A stretch of DNA of 64,000 bases from Bacillus sp. Bos-x628 (GTDB lineage Bacteria; Bacillota; Bacilli; Bacillales; Bacillaceae), in the NCBI RefSeq assembly GCF_040500475.1, contig NZ_CP159358.1, forward strand, positions 2,480,001-2,544,000. The letters are read 5' to 3'. The position numbers were made by a program, and so were the translations under genes. Shown here piece after piece: positions 45,914 through 55,164 of the stretch. The stretch's first letter is position 1, and every line of letters begins with the position of its first letter. Under the pieces are notes generated by a model that saw only the letters and a program-made list of their open reading frames with translations, was not told where the DNA came from and ran no database searches.

Positions 45914-47083
45914 ATGATGAATAAAAAATTGAGCTTTCAGGAAAAGCTGCTGAAAATCACAAAGAATCAAAAGAAAAAGACGAATAAACATGTACTCATT
46001 GCATTACCGATCGTTATTGCTTGTACATTCCTATTTTCATTTATCGGGAAAGCACAAATACCAAATGTAGAAAAGAACCCAGAAGATATCCTGACCGCTT
46101 CGTTTGTCGGTGACATTATGTTTGGAAGAAATGTAGAGAAAGTAACCGAACGCTATGGAAAACAGCATCTCCTTCGCTATGCCGAACCGTATTTTGATGT
46201 ATCTGACTATGTAACGGGGAACTTTGAGCATCCAGTTGCGTCAGATCAAGAGAAAGCGGCGCAAAAGAATATTCATTTGAAAACAGACGAAGAGTCTGTT
46301 CAAGCGTTAAAGGACTTGAATTTCTCTGTTTTAAATATAGCGAATAACCATACAGCAGACTATGGCGAAAAGGGTCTGAATAATACAATTGATACGTTTG
46401 AACAAGCGGGCATGGATTTTACTGGAGCAGGGCGTAACCTTCAAGATGCGAAGAAGAACATTTCATACAAAAAGGTCAACGGAATTAACATCGCAACACT
46501 TGGTTTTACAGATGTGTACGGTAAAGATTTTAAAGCAACAAATCATCAGTCTGGTATTCTGCCGGCAGATCCATCTATCTTTATCCCGATGATTTCACAG
46601 GCTGCTGAGAAGGCAGATATCGTGGTCGTTCATGCTCACTGGGGACAGGAGTATAACAATGAAGTAAACGATAGACAAAGAGAACTGGCAAGAGCGATGT
46701 CGAAGGCTGGTGCAGATATTATTATTGGTGCACACCCGCACGTACTCGAGCCGGTGGAGGTCTACAATGGAACGACGATTTTCTATAGTTTAGGGAACTT
46801 TATTTTTGATCAAGGATGGTCGAGAACACGTGATTCCGCTCTTGTTCAATATCATCTGAATCAAGATGGAAAAGCCACGTTTGAAGTTGTTCCAATGTAT
46901 ATAAAAGAAGCAACGCCTGCTCCATTAAAGGCTGGGTCTCTTGAGTCAAAATTAATTATCCGTCAGCTCACCAACGGTACGAATGTAGATTGGAAAGAAA
47001 AAGACGGTCATATTTTCTTTGAAGTCAATCATGCTGATAAGGTTCAAAAATTAAAAGAAAACGGAGTGAAGAAAACGAAATGA
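45914..47083 (+). CDS. pgsA: PgsA, poly-gamma-glutamate export/synthesis subunit
   Basis: The 389-residue protein has an N-terminal membrane anchor (about 25-45) and an extracellular CapA domain of the metallophosphatase fold. Metal-ligand-like motifs are SFVGDIMFGRNVE, NIANNHTADYG, HAHWGQEY and GAHPHVLEP. The domain is needed for polymer export and length. The ATG at 45914 was chosen because AAGGTG lies six bases upstream; GTG at 45905 overlaps that site. Its stop overlaps the pgsE start (ATGA). Confidence 0.95.
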   Translation: MMNKKLSFQEKLLKITKNQKKKTNKHVLIALPIVIACTFLFSFIGKAQIPNVEKNPEDILTASFVGDIMFGRNVEKVTERYGKQHLLRYAEPYFDVSDYVTGNFEHPVASDQEKAAQKNIHLKTDEESVQALKDLNFSVLNIANNHTADYGEKGLNNTIDTFEQAGMDFTGAGRNLQDAKKNISYKKVNGINIATLGFTDVYGKDFKATNHQSGILPADPSIFIPMISQAAEKADIVVVHAHWGQEYNNEVNDRQRELARAMSKAGADIIIGAHPHVLEPVEVYNGTTIFYSLGNFIFDQGWSRTRDSALVQYHLNQDGKATFEVVPMYIKEATPAPLKAGSLESKLIIRQLTNGTNVDWKEKDGHIFFEVNHADKVQKLKENGVKKTK

Positions 47084-47256
47084 AATTCCTAAAAGCAAGT
47101 TGGCCGTTTGTTGCATTAATTTTAGTATTTGTCTTTATGTCAGCCTTTAAATTTAGTGATAGTCTCTCAGATCATGAGAAACAAAAGATTTCGGTTGAAA
47201 TGCAAAAGATTGAGCAACAAAAACAGTCAAAAGCGAAAGCTAAAGAAAGTAAATAA
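47080..47256 (+). CDS. pgsE: PgsE, small membrane protein of poly-gamma-glutamate synthesis
   Basis: The 58-codon gene starts MKFLKASWPFVALILVFVFM, a single membrane segment, followed by a charged helical tail ending in KAKAKESK. It matches B. subtilis PgsE (YwtC, 55 residues), which supports polymer production. It overlaps the pgsA stop by four bases, so it is translationally coupled, and is followed by a terminator. Confidence 0.92.
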   Translation: MKFLKASWPFVALILVFVFMSAFKFSDSLSDHEKQKISVEMQKIEQQKQSKAKAKESK

Positions 47257-47268
47257 TGAGTCAAAGCG

Positions 47269-47298
47269 AAAAGAGTACGCTGAGTCGTGCTCTTTTTT
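47269..47298 (+). terminator. Intrinsic terminator after pgsBCAE
   Basis: AAAAGAGTACG pairs with CGTGCTCTTTT (one T-G pair), 6-base loop, then a T-run. It separates the synthase operon from pgdS. Confidence 0.88.
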
Positions 47299-47354
47299 GT
47301 CTAAAAAAGTGTAAAATGAAGAAAGTACGTCAAAACGATTAAAAAAGGAGAGAT

Positions 47355-48581
47355 ATGATGAAGAAATGGAAAGGACTGTTGATTGGAGGGTGTGCACTGG
47401 TAGGGCTAATGATGATGCCTCAATCAGAGGTATCTGCTCAAACACAAACACCCTTGGAGCAAGCTGAGACGCTCATTGGAACGCCTTATCAAAAAGGAGG
47501 AACAGATCCGAAAACGGGCTTTGATGCATCTGGATTCATTCAATATGTTTATAAAGAATCGGAATCATTTGATTTACCGCGGAAGGTGGTTGATCAGTAT
47601 CAGATTGGGGAAAAGGTGTCATTGGAAAAAGCAAAACCTGGTGACCTTGTTTATTTTCGAAGTCTTGATGAAACAAAAGATGTTCCAACACATGTAGCCT
47701 TGTATGCTGGAAATCATGAGATCATTCACAGCACGCTCACACAAGGTGTCACTAAAATAGATGTCAGTAAAAGCAAGTATTGGATGGATCGTTATTATGC
47801 GACCAAAAGGCTGCCTGCTACACAGGGAATATCTGATAATAGTCTTGTCAAAGATGCGATGACGTATCTAGGCGTTCCTTATGTGTTTGGTGCTGCGGAC
47901 CCTAAGGTTGGCTTTGATTGTTCAGGCTTTTTACAGTACTTATTTGAAAAGTCACTAGGCATTTATTTACCAAGAAGCGCTGAACAGCAATGGCTGGTCG
48001 GTGAAAAAGTGACATTAGACCAAATCCAACCCGGAGATTTTGTGTTTTTTAGCAATACCTATAAAACAGGAATATCTCATGTAGGGATGTACATTGGGGG
48101 CGACCGCTTTATTCATGCGAGCCGTTCTGAAAGTGTCACCATTTCCTATTTATCTGAATCGTATTGGCAGGAGAAATGGACAGGGGTTAAACGGTTAACC
48201 GATTTGAAATTGGCGAAAGAAGACCCAGTCGTGTCAAAAGCTGCGACGTATATTGGTGAGGTCCCATATGTCAAAGGTGGTACGAGTCCGAAGGAAGGCT
48301 TTGATACAGCAGGGTTCACACAATATGTTTATCAACAAGTACTCGGCATTAATTTGCCACGCTATGCTTCTGGACAAGTGAAGGCAGGCACGCCTGTCAA
48401 ACGTTCAGACCTTAAGCCCGGAGATCTTGTCTTTTTTAATGGGGCCTCTTTGACGCCGGCGATCTATGCAGGATTAGATCAAGTCATTCATGTGACAAGC
48501 TCAAATGGTGTTGTCATGACCAATATGAAAACAAGCGCCTACTGGAAGGATAAATATGAGACAGCAGTGAGAATAAAATAA
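47355..48581 (+). CDS. pgdS: PgdS, poly-gamma-glutamate depolymerase with three NlpC/P60 domains
   Basis: A secreted 408-residue protein with signal peptide (cleavage near SEVSA-QT) and three NlpC/P60 repeats. Only the middle repeat keeps the catalytic Cys189 (FDCSGF) and His242 (ISHVGMYIGG). In repeat one the Cys position is Ala58 (FDASGF), and in repeat three it is Thr318 (FDTAGF) with the His lost. B. subtilis PgdS (YwtD) is a gamma-DL-glutamyl hydrolase that releases and shortens capsule polymer. AAAAGGAGAG precedes tandem ATGs at 47355 and 47358. It directly follows the pgs operon. Confidence 0.94.
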   Translation: MMKKWKGLLIGGCALVGLMMMPQSEVSAQTQTPLEQAETLIGTPYQKGGTDPKTGFDASGFIQYVYKESESFDLPRKVVDQYQIGEKVSLEKAKPGDLVYFRSLDETKDVPTHVALYAGNHEIIHSTLTQGVTKIDVSKSKYWMDRYYATKRLPATQGISDNSLVKDAMTYLGVPYVFGAADPKVGFDCSGFLQYLFEKSLGIYLPRSAEQQWLVGEKVTLDQIQPGDFVFFSNTYKTGISHVGMYIGGDRFIHASRSESVTISYLSESYWQEKWTGVKRLTDLKLAKEDPVVSKAATYIGEVPYVKGGTSPKEGFDTAGFTQYVYQQVLGINLPRYASGQVKAGTPVKRSDLKPGDLVFFNGASLTPAIYAGLDQVIHVTSSNGVVMTNMKTSAYWKDKYETAVRIK

Positions 48582-48583
48582 AG

Positions 48584-48614
48584 AAAAAGCCCGATGATCC
48601 ATCAAATCGGACTT
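48584..48614 (-). terminator. Intrinsic terminator of ywtE
   Basis: On the minus strand AAGTCCGAT pairs with ATCGGGCTT (one U-G pair) around a 10-base loop and ends in TTTTTC. It could also stop pgdS transcripts. Confidence 0.75.
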
Positions 48615-48629
48615 CATTCTAGGCGCTGA

Positions 48630-49511
48630 TTATACAAGCGTCTTTTTTTCATGGAATTGATTCTGTAAAAGCTCATCAATAAAATAGGCTACGCCATCTT
48701 CATGATTGCCTTTTGTGATATACGTGCTTTTTTCCTTAATGATATCAACTGCATTTCCCATTGCAATCCGGTGACCTGCTTCATCAAACATGGATAAATC
48801 ATTTGGGCTGTCGCCAATGGCATAAATGTTTGAACGGTCTACGCCATAATGAGCGGCGAGCTCTTTGAGAGCATGTCCTTTCCCAGACCCTTTCGGCAAC
48901 ACCTCGATAATATGTTTTCCAGATGAGGTAAGTGAAAGTTCGGGCATTTCTCCGAGAAGATTTTTTGCCTCTTGCAGTTTATTCATATCGAATGAGAAGC
49001 AGAGTAACTTATAGGTCGCTTGATTCGTTTCGAAAATCTGGCAAATATCGTCCACTGGCTTGATGCCAAATTGTTTAAACTGCGTCATGGCCCCTTCCCA
49101 TAAATCGGTCAAGTCCTCGTTAGGATTTGCGCTTTTGATCAAATCGAACTCTGCTTGCAATTTCTCTTTTCCATCGAATGGGGATAGGAGGGCATCATCT
49201 GTATAAACTTCAAAATAAATGTGGCGCTCGACTAAAGCTTTTGCGGCGCGTTTTCCAGCTTCTCGGTCGAGTGGCATCCTGCTGAACAGTTTGTATCCCT
49301 CTGTATGGACTGTGCCTCCGTTTGCCGCAATAATTGGGATGTCTAAATCTCCAAGAAGTTCTTTGACGTCGAAAGTAGCTCGTCCAGTACAGATGATGAC
49401 AATATAGCCAGCTTCCTTTGCTCGAATCAGTGCCTCTCGATTTTTAGCTGAAATTTCACTTTTTGTATTTAAGAGCGTACCGTCTAAATCAATCGCGATC
49501 ATTTTTTTCAT
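48630..49511 (-). CDS. ywtE: Cof-type HAD-family phosphatase (YwtE)
   Basis: A 293-residue HAD hydrolase with DLDGTLL (motif I), VIICTGR (motif II), GSGKGHAL (Lys of motif III) and GDSPNDLSMF (motif IV). B. subtilis YwtE is an FMN/5-amino-6-ribitylamino-uracil phosphate hydrolase in vitro. The ATG at 49511 was chosen because AAGGAGG precedes it; the frame is open 43 codons upstream without a site. It is paralogous to YwpJ at 20.6 kb. Confidence 0.93.
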   Translation of the reverse strand: MKKMIAIDLDGTLLNTKSEISAKNREALIRAKEAGYIVIICTGRATFDVKELLGDLDIPIIAANGGTVHTEGYKLFSRMPLDREAGKRAAKALVERHIYFEVYTDDALLSPFDGKEKLQAEFDLIKSANPNEDLTDLWEGAMTQFKQFGIKPVDDICQIFETNQATYKLLCFSFDMNKLQEAKNLLGEMPELSLTSSGKHIIEVLPKGSGKGHALKELAAHYGVDRSNIYAIGDSPNDLSMFDEAGHRIAMGNAVDIIKEKSTYITKGNHEDGVAYFIDELLQNQFHEKKTLV

Positions 49512-49652
49512 CGGTGTTCCTCCTTCACTCATGCAATAACCTCTCATCAAAGTATGTACGATTTCCTCCATTCTCATGAAAAAGTGAGAGGCATTTAATC
49601 CCTCTTTATAAAGGCTAAACAAAAATGTCTCAATGATCAATGCTTACAATAG

Positions 49653-49678
49653 AAAAAGCGCCTGCATAGGACGCTTCT
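49653..49678 (-). terminator. Intrinsic terminator of tagT
   Basis: On the minus strand AAGCG-TCC pairs with GG-CGCTT (single T bulge) around a TATGCA loop and ends in TTTTTC, just after the gene stop. Confidence 0.75.
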
Positions 49679-49681
49679 CTT

Positions 49682-50647
49682 TTAAGATAATTCAAGCTGC
49701 TTCTTCAATTGAGATCTCACTTCATTTAGCTGATTTTGATCAAGCTGGAAATAATAAACGCCGTTTGGCTGATAGTCTGAACCTTTCAACTGAATCGTGT
49801 CAACAGATTTTAACGAAGTGAGAAGCGGAAAGAGCCCGACTAGTTCCTTCATTGAAAGATTGGTTGTGACATTATCTCCAAGCGTATCAATAATATTGTC
49901 ATATGATGGAATAGAGGTTAATGATTTTGATTTGTCAAAAATGGCTTTTAAAACCTCCATTTGACGTTTTCCGCGCATTAAATCACTGTCGGCTTTTCTT
50001 GTTCTCACATAAGCGAGAGCTTGATCGCCATCTAGTGTATGTGTTCCCGTTTGAAGTACTACTTTTCCTTTTGTATCCTTTTGAATTTGTTTCACAAGGT
50101 ATTCATCATGAATGGTGATGGGCACACCATTTAGTTCATTGACAATTTCCTTAAATGCTTTGAAATTACTTTGAATGACAAAGTCAACCGGAACATCAAG
50201 TAAGTTTTCGACCGTTTCAACTGTTAGATCTGCACCGCCATATGCGTGCGCATGTGTAATTTTGTCATAGCCATGACCTGGAATATTGACATATGAGTCC
50301 CTTGGTATGCTTAATAATTTCACTGTTTTGTTTGTACGGTTAATGGTAGCTAAGACCATTGCATCGCTTCGTGCCTGCTTCACTGTTTCTCCTGACCGAC
50401 TGTCGATACCAAGCAGCAAGACAGAAAAACTGTCTTTCCCAGGATCGAATGATTCTATGCGTTTGACAGATTGTGAGCCTCGATCTAATGATACTTGTGC
50501 TTTTTTGGCTGCATTTGTCACTTTATAGTAGGCATAGCCTGTGACGGAAGCTGTTGTGAGTAACAAAATTCCTAATATAAAAAGAGTGACTTTCACCCAT
50601 GGTTTTAAGCGCTTTTTCCTTTTGCGTTTGCTTCGTGATTGATCCAT
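49682..50647 (-). CDS. tagT: LCP-family wall teichoic acid ligase (TagT/YwtF)
   Basis: LytR-CpsA-Psr proteins transfer wall teichoic acid from its lipid carrier onto peptidoglycan. The 321-residue protein has a basic N-terminus, one membrane segment (about 17-38), and an extracellular LCP domain with LLLGIDSRSGETVKQARSDAMVLATIN, SIPRDSYVNIPG and DGDQALAYVRTRKADSDLMRGKRQ, which carry the conserved Arg and Asp residues. Position beside ywtE matches ywtF. Confidence 0.94.
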   Translation of the reverse strand: MDQSRSKRKRKKRLKPWVKVTLFILGILLLTTASVTGYAYYKVTNAAKKAQVSLDRGSQSVKRIESFDPGKDSFSVLLLGIDSRSGETVKQARSDAMVLATINRTNKTVKLLSIPRDSYVNIPGHGYDKITHAHAYGGADLTVETVENLLDVPVDFVIQSNFKAFKEIVNELNGVPITIHDEYLVKQIQKDTKGKVVLQTGTHTLDGDQALAYVRTRKADSDLMRGKRQMEVLKAIFDKSKSLTSIPSYDNIIDTLGDNVTTNLSMKELVGLFPLLTSLKSVDTIQLKGSDYQPNGVYYFQLDQNQLNEVRSQLKKQLELS

Positions 50648-50901
50648 ATATTTTAAACCCTCGCCTATGAATTTTATAGTAAGACGTCTTTCTGATGGTT
50701 ACAAACTAAAACAAATATACCTTAAAACGGGATATCGTGCGACATTTTTTTCATCCAACGCTTAATTGACGTTCTCTTATCTAAAAAAGTTTCATTGATA
50801 CGCAAATGAAATATATTTGTCATAAAACATTGAAATGTTTCAAACATCAGAATGTGAGGAAAATTGTTTTTTCATAGAGAAAACATATATAAAGTGGGGC
50901 T

Positions 50902-51381
50902 ATGGTCAAGAAAAATCGAAATGGGGATGGCTTTATTTTTGCGGCGCACTTGGCGGCGCTTTATATGGTTATGATACAGGTGTCAACTCTGGCGCTATCT
51001 TATTTATAAAAGAAGATTTAAGGTTAAATGCTTTTACAGAAGGGCTTGTGGTGAGCTCAATTTTAATTGGTGATCTTTGCAGTAAGTTGGGGTTCTGTAG
51101 TATAGGTCCTGCTGCCAAAGCTGTTTCCCGTGCATGTCCAAGGAATCGGTATAGGTGTATTAGCGTTCCTTCTTTATACAGGGAATTTGATCATTTCACT
51201 GACTTTCCCTGCTAGACCCATTGGGATTGGTAATCCCTTCCTTATCTATGCCGTCATTGGAGTAGCTGCCTTTTTATTTGTGAAATACTTGGTAAGAGAA
51301 ACGAAGGGGGAAAGCCTTGAAGAAATTGAAGAAGATTTGAGAAATCGTGCCGTCGTGAAGGACGAAAGTGAAACGGTATAA
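50902..51381 (+). pseudogene. ywtG: Deleted sugar-proton symporter gene (YwtG-like MFS)
   Basis: Segments of the MFS sugar transporter YwtG/CsbC can be read in order. The N-terminus is GWLYFCGALGGALYGYDTGV...TEGLVVSSILIG, and the C-terminus is LPKLFPVHVQGIGIGV through RETKGESLEEIEEDLR. About 290 residues between them are missing; the junction lies near 51072. Just after it the frame reads AVSWGSVV, a TAG where the family has Trp, then VLLPKLF. The N-terminal part also needs a frame change from the ATG. The intact protein would be about 457 residues, so this gene cannot make a transporter. Confidence 0.85.
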
Positions 51382-51503
51382 AAAAGTCAGCTTTTCCTCG
51401 TTTTTAAACAAACGTTTAATGAAGAAAAAGACAACCCCTTTATCTTCTGAACCTGCTTGATTTGACATACATATGAAACAGGCGGGTGAAAGGTGGAAAT
51501 GAG

Positions 51504-52901
51504 ATGAAAGGGAAAACAAGTATTGTCATGTTAACGTACAACGAGCTTCATTTAACAAAAAAATGTATCGACAGTATTAAGCAACATACCCCAAATGAAC
51601 AATATGAGCTCATCATTGTAGATAACGCTTCAACAGATGGCACGAAGGAATATATTAGAGAGCTAGAAGACGTCATTGTCATTGAAAATGAAGAGAATCA
51701 AGGCTTTGCAAAGGGATGTAATCAAGGGGCAAAAAGAGCGACAGGAGACAGTATTCTCTTTTTAAATAATGATACGATGGTGACAGAGAATTGGCTTCCT
51801 CCTTTAATTGAAGCGTTATTTGAGTCAGACCGGATCGGGATGGTGGGACCTGTATCAAATTATGTGAGTGGTCCCCAGATGGTACAGCCTTCTTATACGG
51901 ATGTCGATCAACTCCCTTCATTTGCAAAGGAATATACAGCCGCAAGAAAAGGGCAGAGAACGTATGTACACAGGCTGGTTGGTTTTTGTCTGCTTGTCAA
52001 AAGAGAGCTGATCGAGGATGTTGGGTTGTTTGATGAGCGATTTGTATATGGGTCATTTGAAGATGACGATCTTTGTTTGCGATCACTGCTGAAGGGGTAT
52101 CAACTGCAAATTGTGCATGATTCATTTGTTCATCATCACGGGCATGCCACTTTCCATGCGAACCAAGATACGTACATTTCCACACTATTTGCTGAGAATC
52201 GGTATCGTTTTTTAGACAAATGGGGGCTTGATTTAAATCTGATAACACCTCATCCTTACTTTGCGTCAATGCTTCCTAAAGATGCCAAAAACGTGCTGGA
52301 TGTTGGATGCGGGGCAGGGGCAACGGGTCTTGAGCTACTCAATAGACAGCCTGTTGATATGTACGGGGTAGAAGTCGATTCACTGAAAGCGAAGATAGCC
52401 AATGCATATTACCGTGAAGTCACACAAGCGGCAGCTGATGAGTACCCATGGTCAGAGAAGGAAAACTTTTTTGATGCTATCTTGTTTTCTGATGTATTAG
52501 AGCATATTTCAGATCCGTGGCAAACGATCTCTCAAGCATACGCTTCACTAAAGCCGGGCGGTGTGATCATTTGCTGCTTACCTAATATGATGCATGCAGA
52601 AGTACTTCTTCCATTAATGACAGGGGATTTTACTTATCAAGATGTCGGAATTTTAGATCGAACGCATCTCAGGTTTTTCACACCAAAAACGATGCGTGCG
52701 CTTTTTCCAGAGGCTTTGTTTGATATTGTCAGTGAAAAACGAATCAATGTCCATATTGATCAAAACGTACAGTTATTCTTTGATGAAGTGGCGAGATTAG
52801 GAGAATCACTCGGATTTGCGACAAAGGCATTATCTGATCAGGTCAATCTATACCAGCTCTTGTTTGTGGCGCGTAAAAAAGGCGGTTCTCCCTCGGAGTA
52901 A
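51504..52901 (+). CDS. Glycosyltransferase family 2 - SAM methyltransferase fusion protein
   Basis: The 465-residue protein joins two enzymes. Residues about 1-235 form a GT2 glycosyltransferase (SIVMLTYNELHLTKKCIDSI, IIVDNASTDGTKEY, LFLNNDTMV as the DxD-like motif, and the FEDDDLCLR catalytic block). Residues about 260-400 form a class I methyltransferase (VLDVGCGAGATG SAM site, FDAILFSDVLEHISDP, LKPGGVIICCLPN). AAAGGTGG precedes the ATG at 51504. No membrane segment is seen. It is alone between a broken ywtG and gerB, where B. subtilis has nothing like it. It may build a methylated surface glycan or spore coat sugar; that is inference. Confidence 0.9.
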   Translation: MKGKTSIVMLTYNELHLTKKCIDSIKQHTPNEQYELIIVDNASTDGTKEYIRELEDVIVIENEENQGFAKGCNQGAKRATGDSILFLNNDTMVTENWLPPLIEALFESDRIGMVGPVSNYVSGPQMVQPSYTDVDQLPSFAKEYTAARKGQRTYVHRLVGFCLLVKRELIEDVGLFDERFVYGSFEDDDLCLRSLLKGYQLQIVHDSFVHHHGHATFHANQDTYISTLFAENRYRFLDKWGLDLNLITPHPYFASMLPKDAKNVLDVGCGAGATGLELLNRQPVDMYGVEVDSLKAKIANAYYREVTQAAADEYPWSEKENFFDAILFSDVLEHISDPWQTISQAYASLKPGGVIICCLPNMMHAEVLLPLMTGDFTYQDVGILDRTHLRFFTPKTMRALFPEALFDIVSEKRINVHIDQNVQLFFDEVARLGESLGFATKALSDQVNLYQLLFVARKKGGSPSE

Positions 52902-52912
52902 CCGCCTTTTTG
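52875..52912. terminator. Bidirectional terminator between the fusion gene and gerBC
   Basis: AAAAAGGCGGTT pairs with AACCGCCTTTTT around a 12-base loop containing the stop codon of the fusion gene. A- and T-runs on both sides allow action on both strands. Confidence 0.93.
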
Positions 52913-52915
52913 CTA

Positions 52916-54064
52916 TTACCATTTAAAGCTTTTCGTTGCACCTTCAGCTCCGAAGTTCAAAATGTCTACACTGACATCATACTCAATGGTCGCGTCTTGA
53001 AACAATTCGTCCCATTCATCACGATGTTTCTCCCAAAAGTCAGGATATTTCATACGCACTTGACGGTTTAAAAAAATTGGGTCAACCCCAACTTCTGTTT
53101 GCAAGTGGCTAACAGCTTTTTTGATGCGATGTTCAATTTGGTTTTCAAAAATATGTTGAAATCGTTTGATGTAATTTTTATCAAATGAGTTTTCGGGGGG
53201 ATACTGATCTTCAGAAAGCATCCCGCTTGAGTGCACACTGATTTTAAACGAAATGTTCCCATCTTTTAAGTAGGGTTCGACCTTTGTTTTTGCTTTCTTT
53301 ATTTCATAGGTAATCGGATACCCCTTGTAGGTTGCTGGCACAACACCACCTGAAATACGATCTGTAACCCAGTTTAAAGATTGTACATCATTTGCTGAGA
53401 TAAAGCCTATCAGCTTTCGCGTTTTCCCATGAATAATTCCTGCTCCATCATAGACAAGCTCGTTGTTGATCACATCGACACTTTGAACAAGAAAGCTAAT
53501 ACTCATTTGAAAGTAATCAGACGCCCTGCCAATGCGAAGCGGTAGCAAAATTTTCCCGTTAAAGTTCCGATTTTTTGATGTTTCAAAGATATGCTCGACA
53601 GGTACTTTTTGCTGCGATTTTAATTTTTGATTGAGGACTTTCGATGCATCATCTCGAGATACAAGAAGATAGCTGCTTCTTCGCACCTCATTATCTCGTA
53701 TAAAGTGATTGAGAGTACCTTGGATATCATGATGCTCTGCTTGACTTCTGCCGAATAAGAAAATCTTGAGATGATCACTGTATATAGGCGGTTCCTTCAA
53801 TGAGACATTACTGACAGCCTCTAGCACATTCTTTCCTTTTGATACCACATTTACATAGTCAGGTGAGTCTGCTTCTTGTGTACTGCCCGTTTTCGGCACA
53901 AGATTTTGATAAGTGAGCTTTACACCTTGATCTTCTGTTTTGTCGATTCCGACTCCGCGTACAAATGATACTTTTTCGATATCCTTTATATCCCAGCATC
54001 CCGCTGATAGAAGAAAAAGAAAGCAGGACAGGGAGAATAATAGTAGACGACGCCATAGTCTCAT
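52916..54064 (-). CDS. gerBC: Spore germination receptor subunit C (GerBC-like lipoprotein)
   Basis: A 382-residue Ger(x)C lipoprotein with lipobox SAGCWDI and family block FVRGVGIDKTEDQGVKLTYQ. The ATG at 54064 was chosen because GGGGAGG lies nine bases upstream and it forms an ATGA overlap with the B-subunit stop. It is the last gene of the operon. The locus name follows the B. subtilis position near ywtG and manA; the germinant is not deducible. Confidence 0.9.
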   Translation of the reverse strand: MRLWRRLLLFSLSCFLFLLSAGCWDIKDIEKVSFVRGVGIDKTEDQGVKLTYQNLVPKTGSTQEADSPDYVNVVSKGKNVLEAVSNVSLKEPPIYSDHLKIFLFGRSQAEHHDIQGTLNHFIRDNEVRRSSYLLVSRDDASKVLNQKLKSQQKVPVEHIFETSKNRNFNGKILLPLRIGRASDYFQMSISFLVQSVDVINNELVYDGAGIIHGKTRKLIGFISANDVQSLNWVTDRISGGVVPATYKGYPITYEIKKAKTKVEPYLKDGNISFKISVHSSGMLSEDQYPPENSFDKNYIKRFQHIFENQIEHRIKKAVSHLQTEVGVDPIFLNRQVRMKYPDFWEKHRDEWDELFQDATIEYDVSVDILNFGAEGATKSFKW

Positions 54065-55161
54065 GCAGAACGACCTCCCCATTTTTTGCGAATCATCAGC
54101 AGTAGGGCTGTTATAAAAGGAATGGCTAAAACGGCGAACAGAGAATAACCGAGTAGAGTTGAATAGTAAAAGACCTCATTAATATTTTTCGGAAAAAGGG
54201 ATAATGCAGATGTGATCAAAAACAGCACCCATAGCAGTCTCGTTAAATTCCTCGTCTTAAAGACGGTGTTACAGCCTTTAATGGCAAATTGGAAAAAGCC
54301 GAGCATACAAATGAACTGCTGGCATGTCCAGATCGTAAGTAAGAAGATATCAAATCGCTCAATGAATACCCCTTCAAGTTCTAAAGCTTGTATGAGTGAA
54401 ACCGTCGGCCATGTGAGTGACATCGTTTCGCCGACTGTCATCGAGCCAATTACGACAAAGAGGGTAAGGGAGTAAATAAGCGAGGTAATCCCGACACCTA
54501 TCGCTGCTGCCCATTTCGCTTTTGACCATTTGTCTTTGTAGATAAGCGGCACAATAAACAGGATGACTTCAAAGCCTGTAAATTGAATGAATGTTTGCGA
54601 AAAGAGTTTACTAAAATCTTTTAACCCGTGCGCCATCACAGGTCGTAAATAATCAAAATCAAACACTTTGAGGCTAAAGAGCATTAAAGCAATGTAGATA
54701 ACCATCGTGATAGGATAAATATACGTCACTATTTTTACCACTGGAAAGATGCCGCTTCTTAAATGGTAGATAGCCACGAGTAAGAAAATCATGATAATTA
54801 CTGTCATCGGAGTGGATTGAAGCAGGAAAAACTGAACCACTTCGCCAAGTACACGTGCTTCAAAACCGACAATGGCCAATAAATAAGCGATCATCATTAA
54901 ATTAAAGATTGTGCCAACGATGGCGCCAGCGCCTTTTATATTGGAATCAAAGATGGTATCAGGTGCATTCTTTTCTGCAAACCATCCTAGTAAAAAGGCA
55001 ATAAAAGCAAAGAGAGCTCCCTGTAATAATACAATGATCCAGCCATCAGGGTAACCTGAACTGGCAGAACTGCGTGGAATGGTTAAAATTCCAGCGCCTA
55101 TCATTGTAGAACTGCATAAAATGGTGACTTGTAACAATGATAGCTTCTCAGCTCTGTACAT
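54061..55161 (-). CDS. gerBB: Spore germination receptor subunit B (GerBB-like permease)
   Basis: A 366-residue membrane protein with about ten helices and the family signature SSTMIGAGILTIPRSSASSGYPDGW. It is the putative ligand-binding subunit. It lies three bases after gerBA and overlaps gerBC by four. Confidence 0.91.
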   Translation of the reverse strand: MYRAEKLSLLQVTILCSSTMIGAGILTIPRSSASSGYPDGWIIVLLQGALFAFIAFLLGWFAEKNAPDTIFDSNIKGAGAIVGTIFNLMMIAYLLAIVGFEARVLGEVVQFFLLQSTPMTVIIMIFLLVAIYHLRSGIFPVVKIVTYIYPITMVIYIALMLFSLKVFDFDYLRPVMAHGLKDFSKLFSQTFIQFTGFEVILFIVPLIYKDKWSKAKWAAAIGVGITSLIYSLTLFVVIGSMTVGETMSLTWPTVSLIQALELEGVFIERFDIFLLTIWTCQQFICMLGFFQFAIKGCNTVFKTRNLTRLLWVLFLITSALSLFPKNINEVFYYSTLLGYSLFAVLAIPFITALLLMIRKKWGGRSA

Positions 55162-55164
55162 CGC

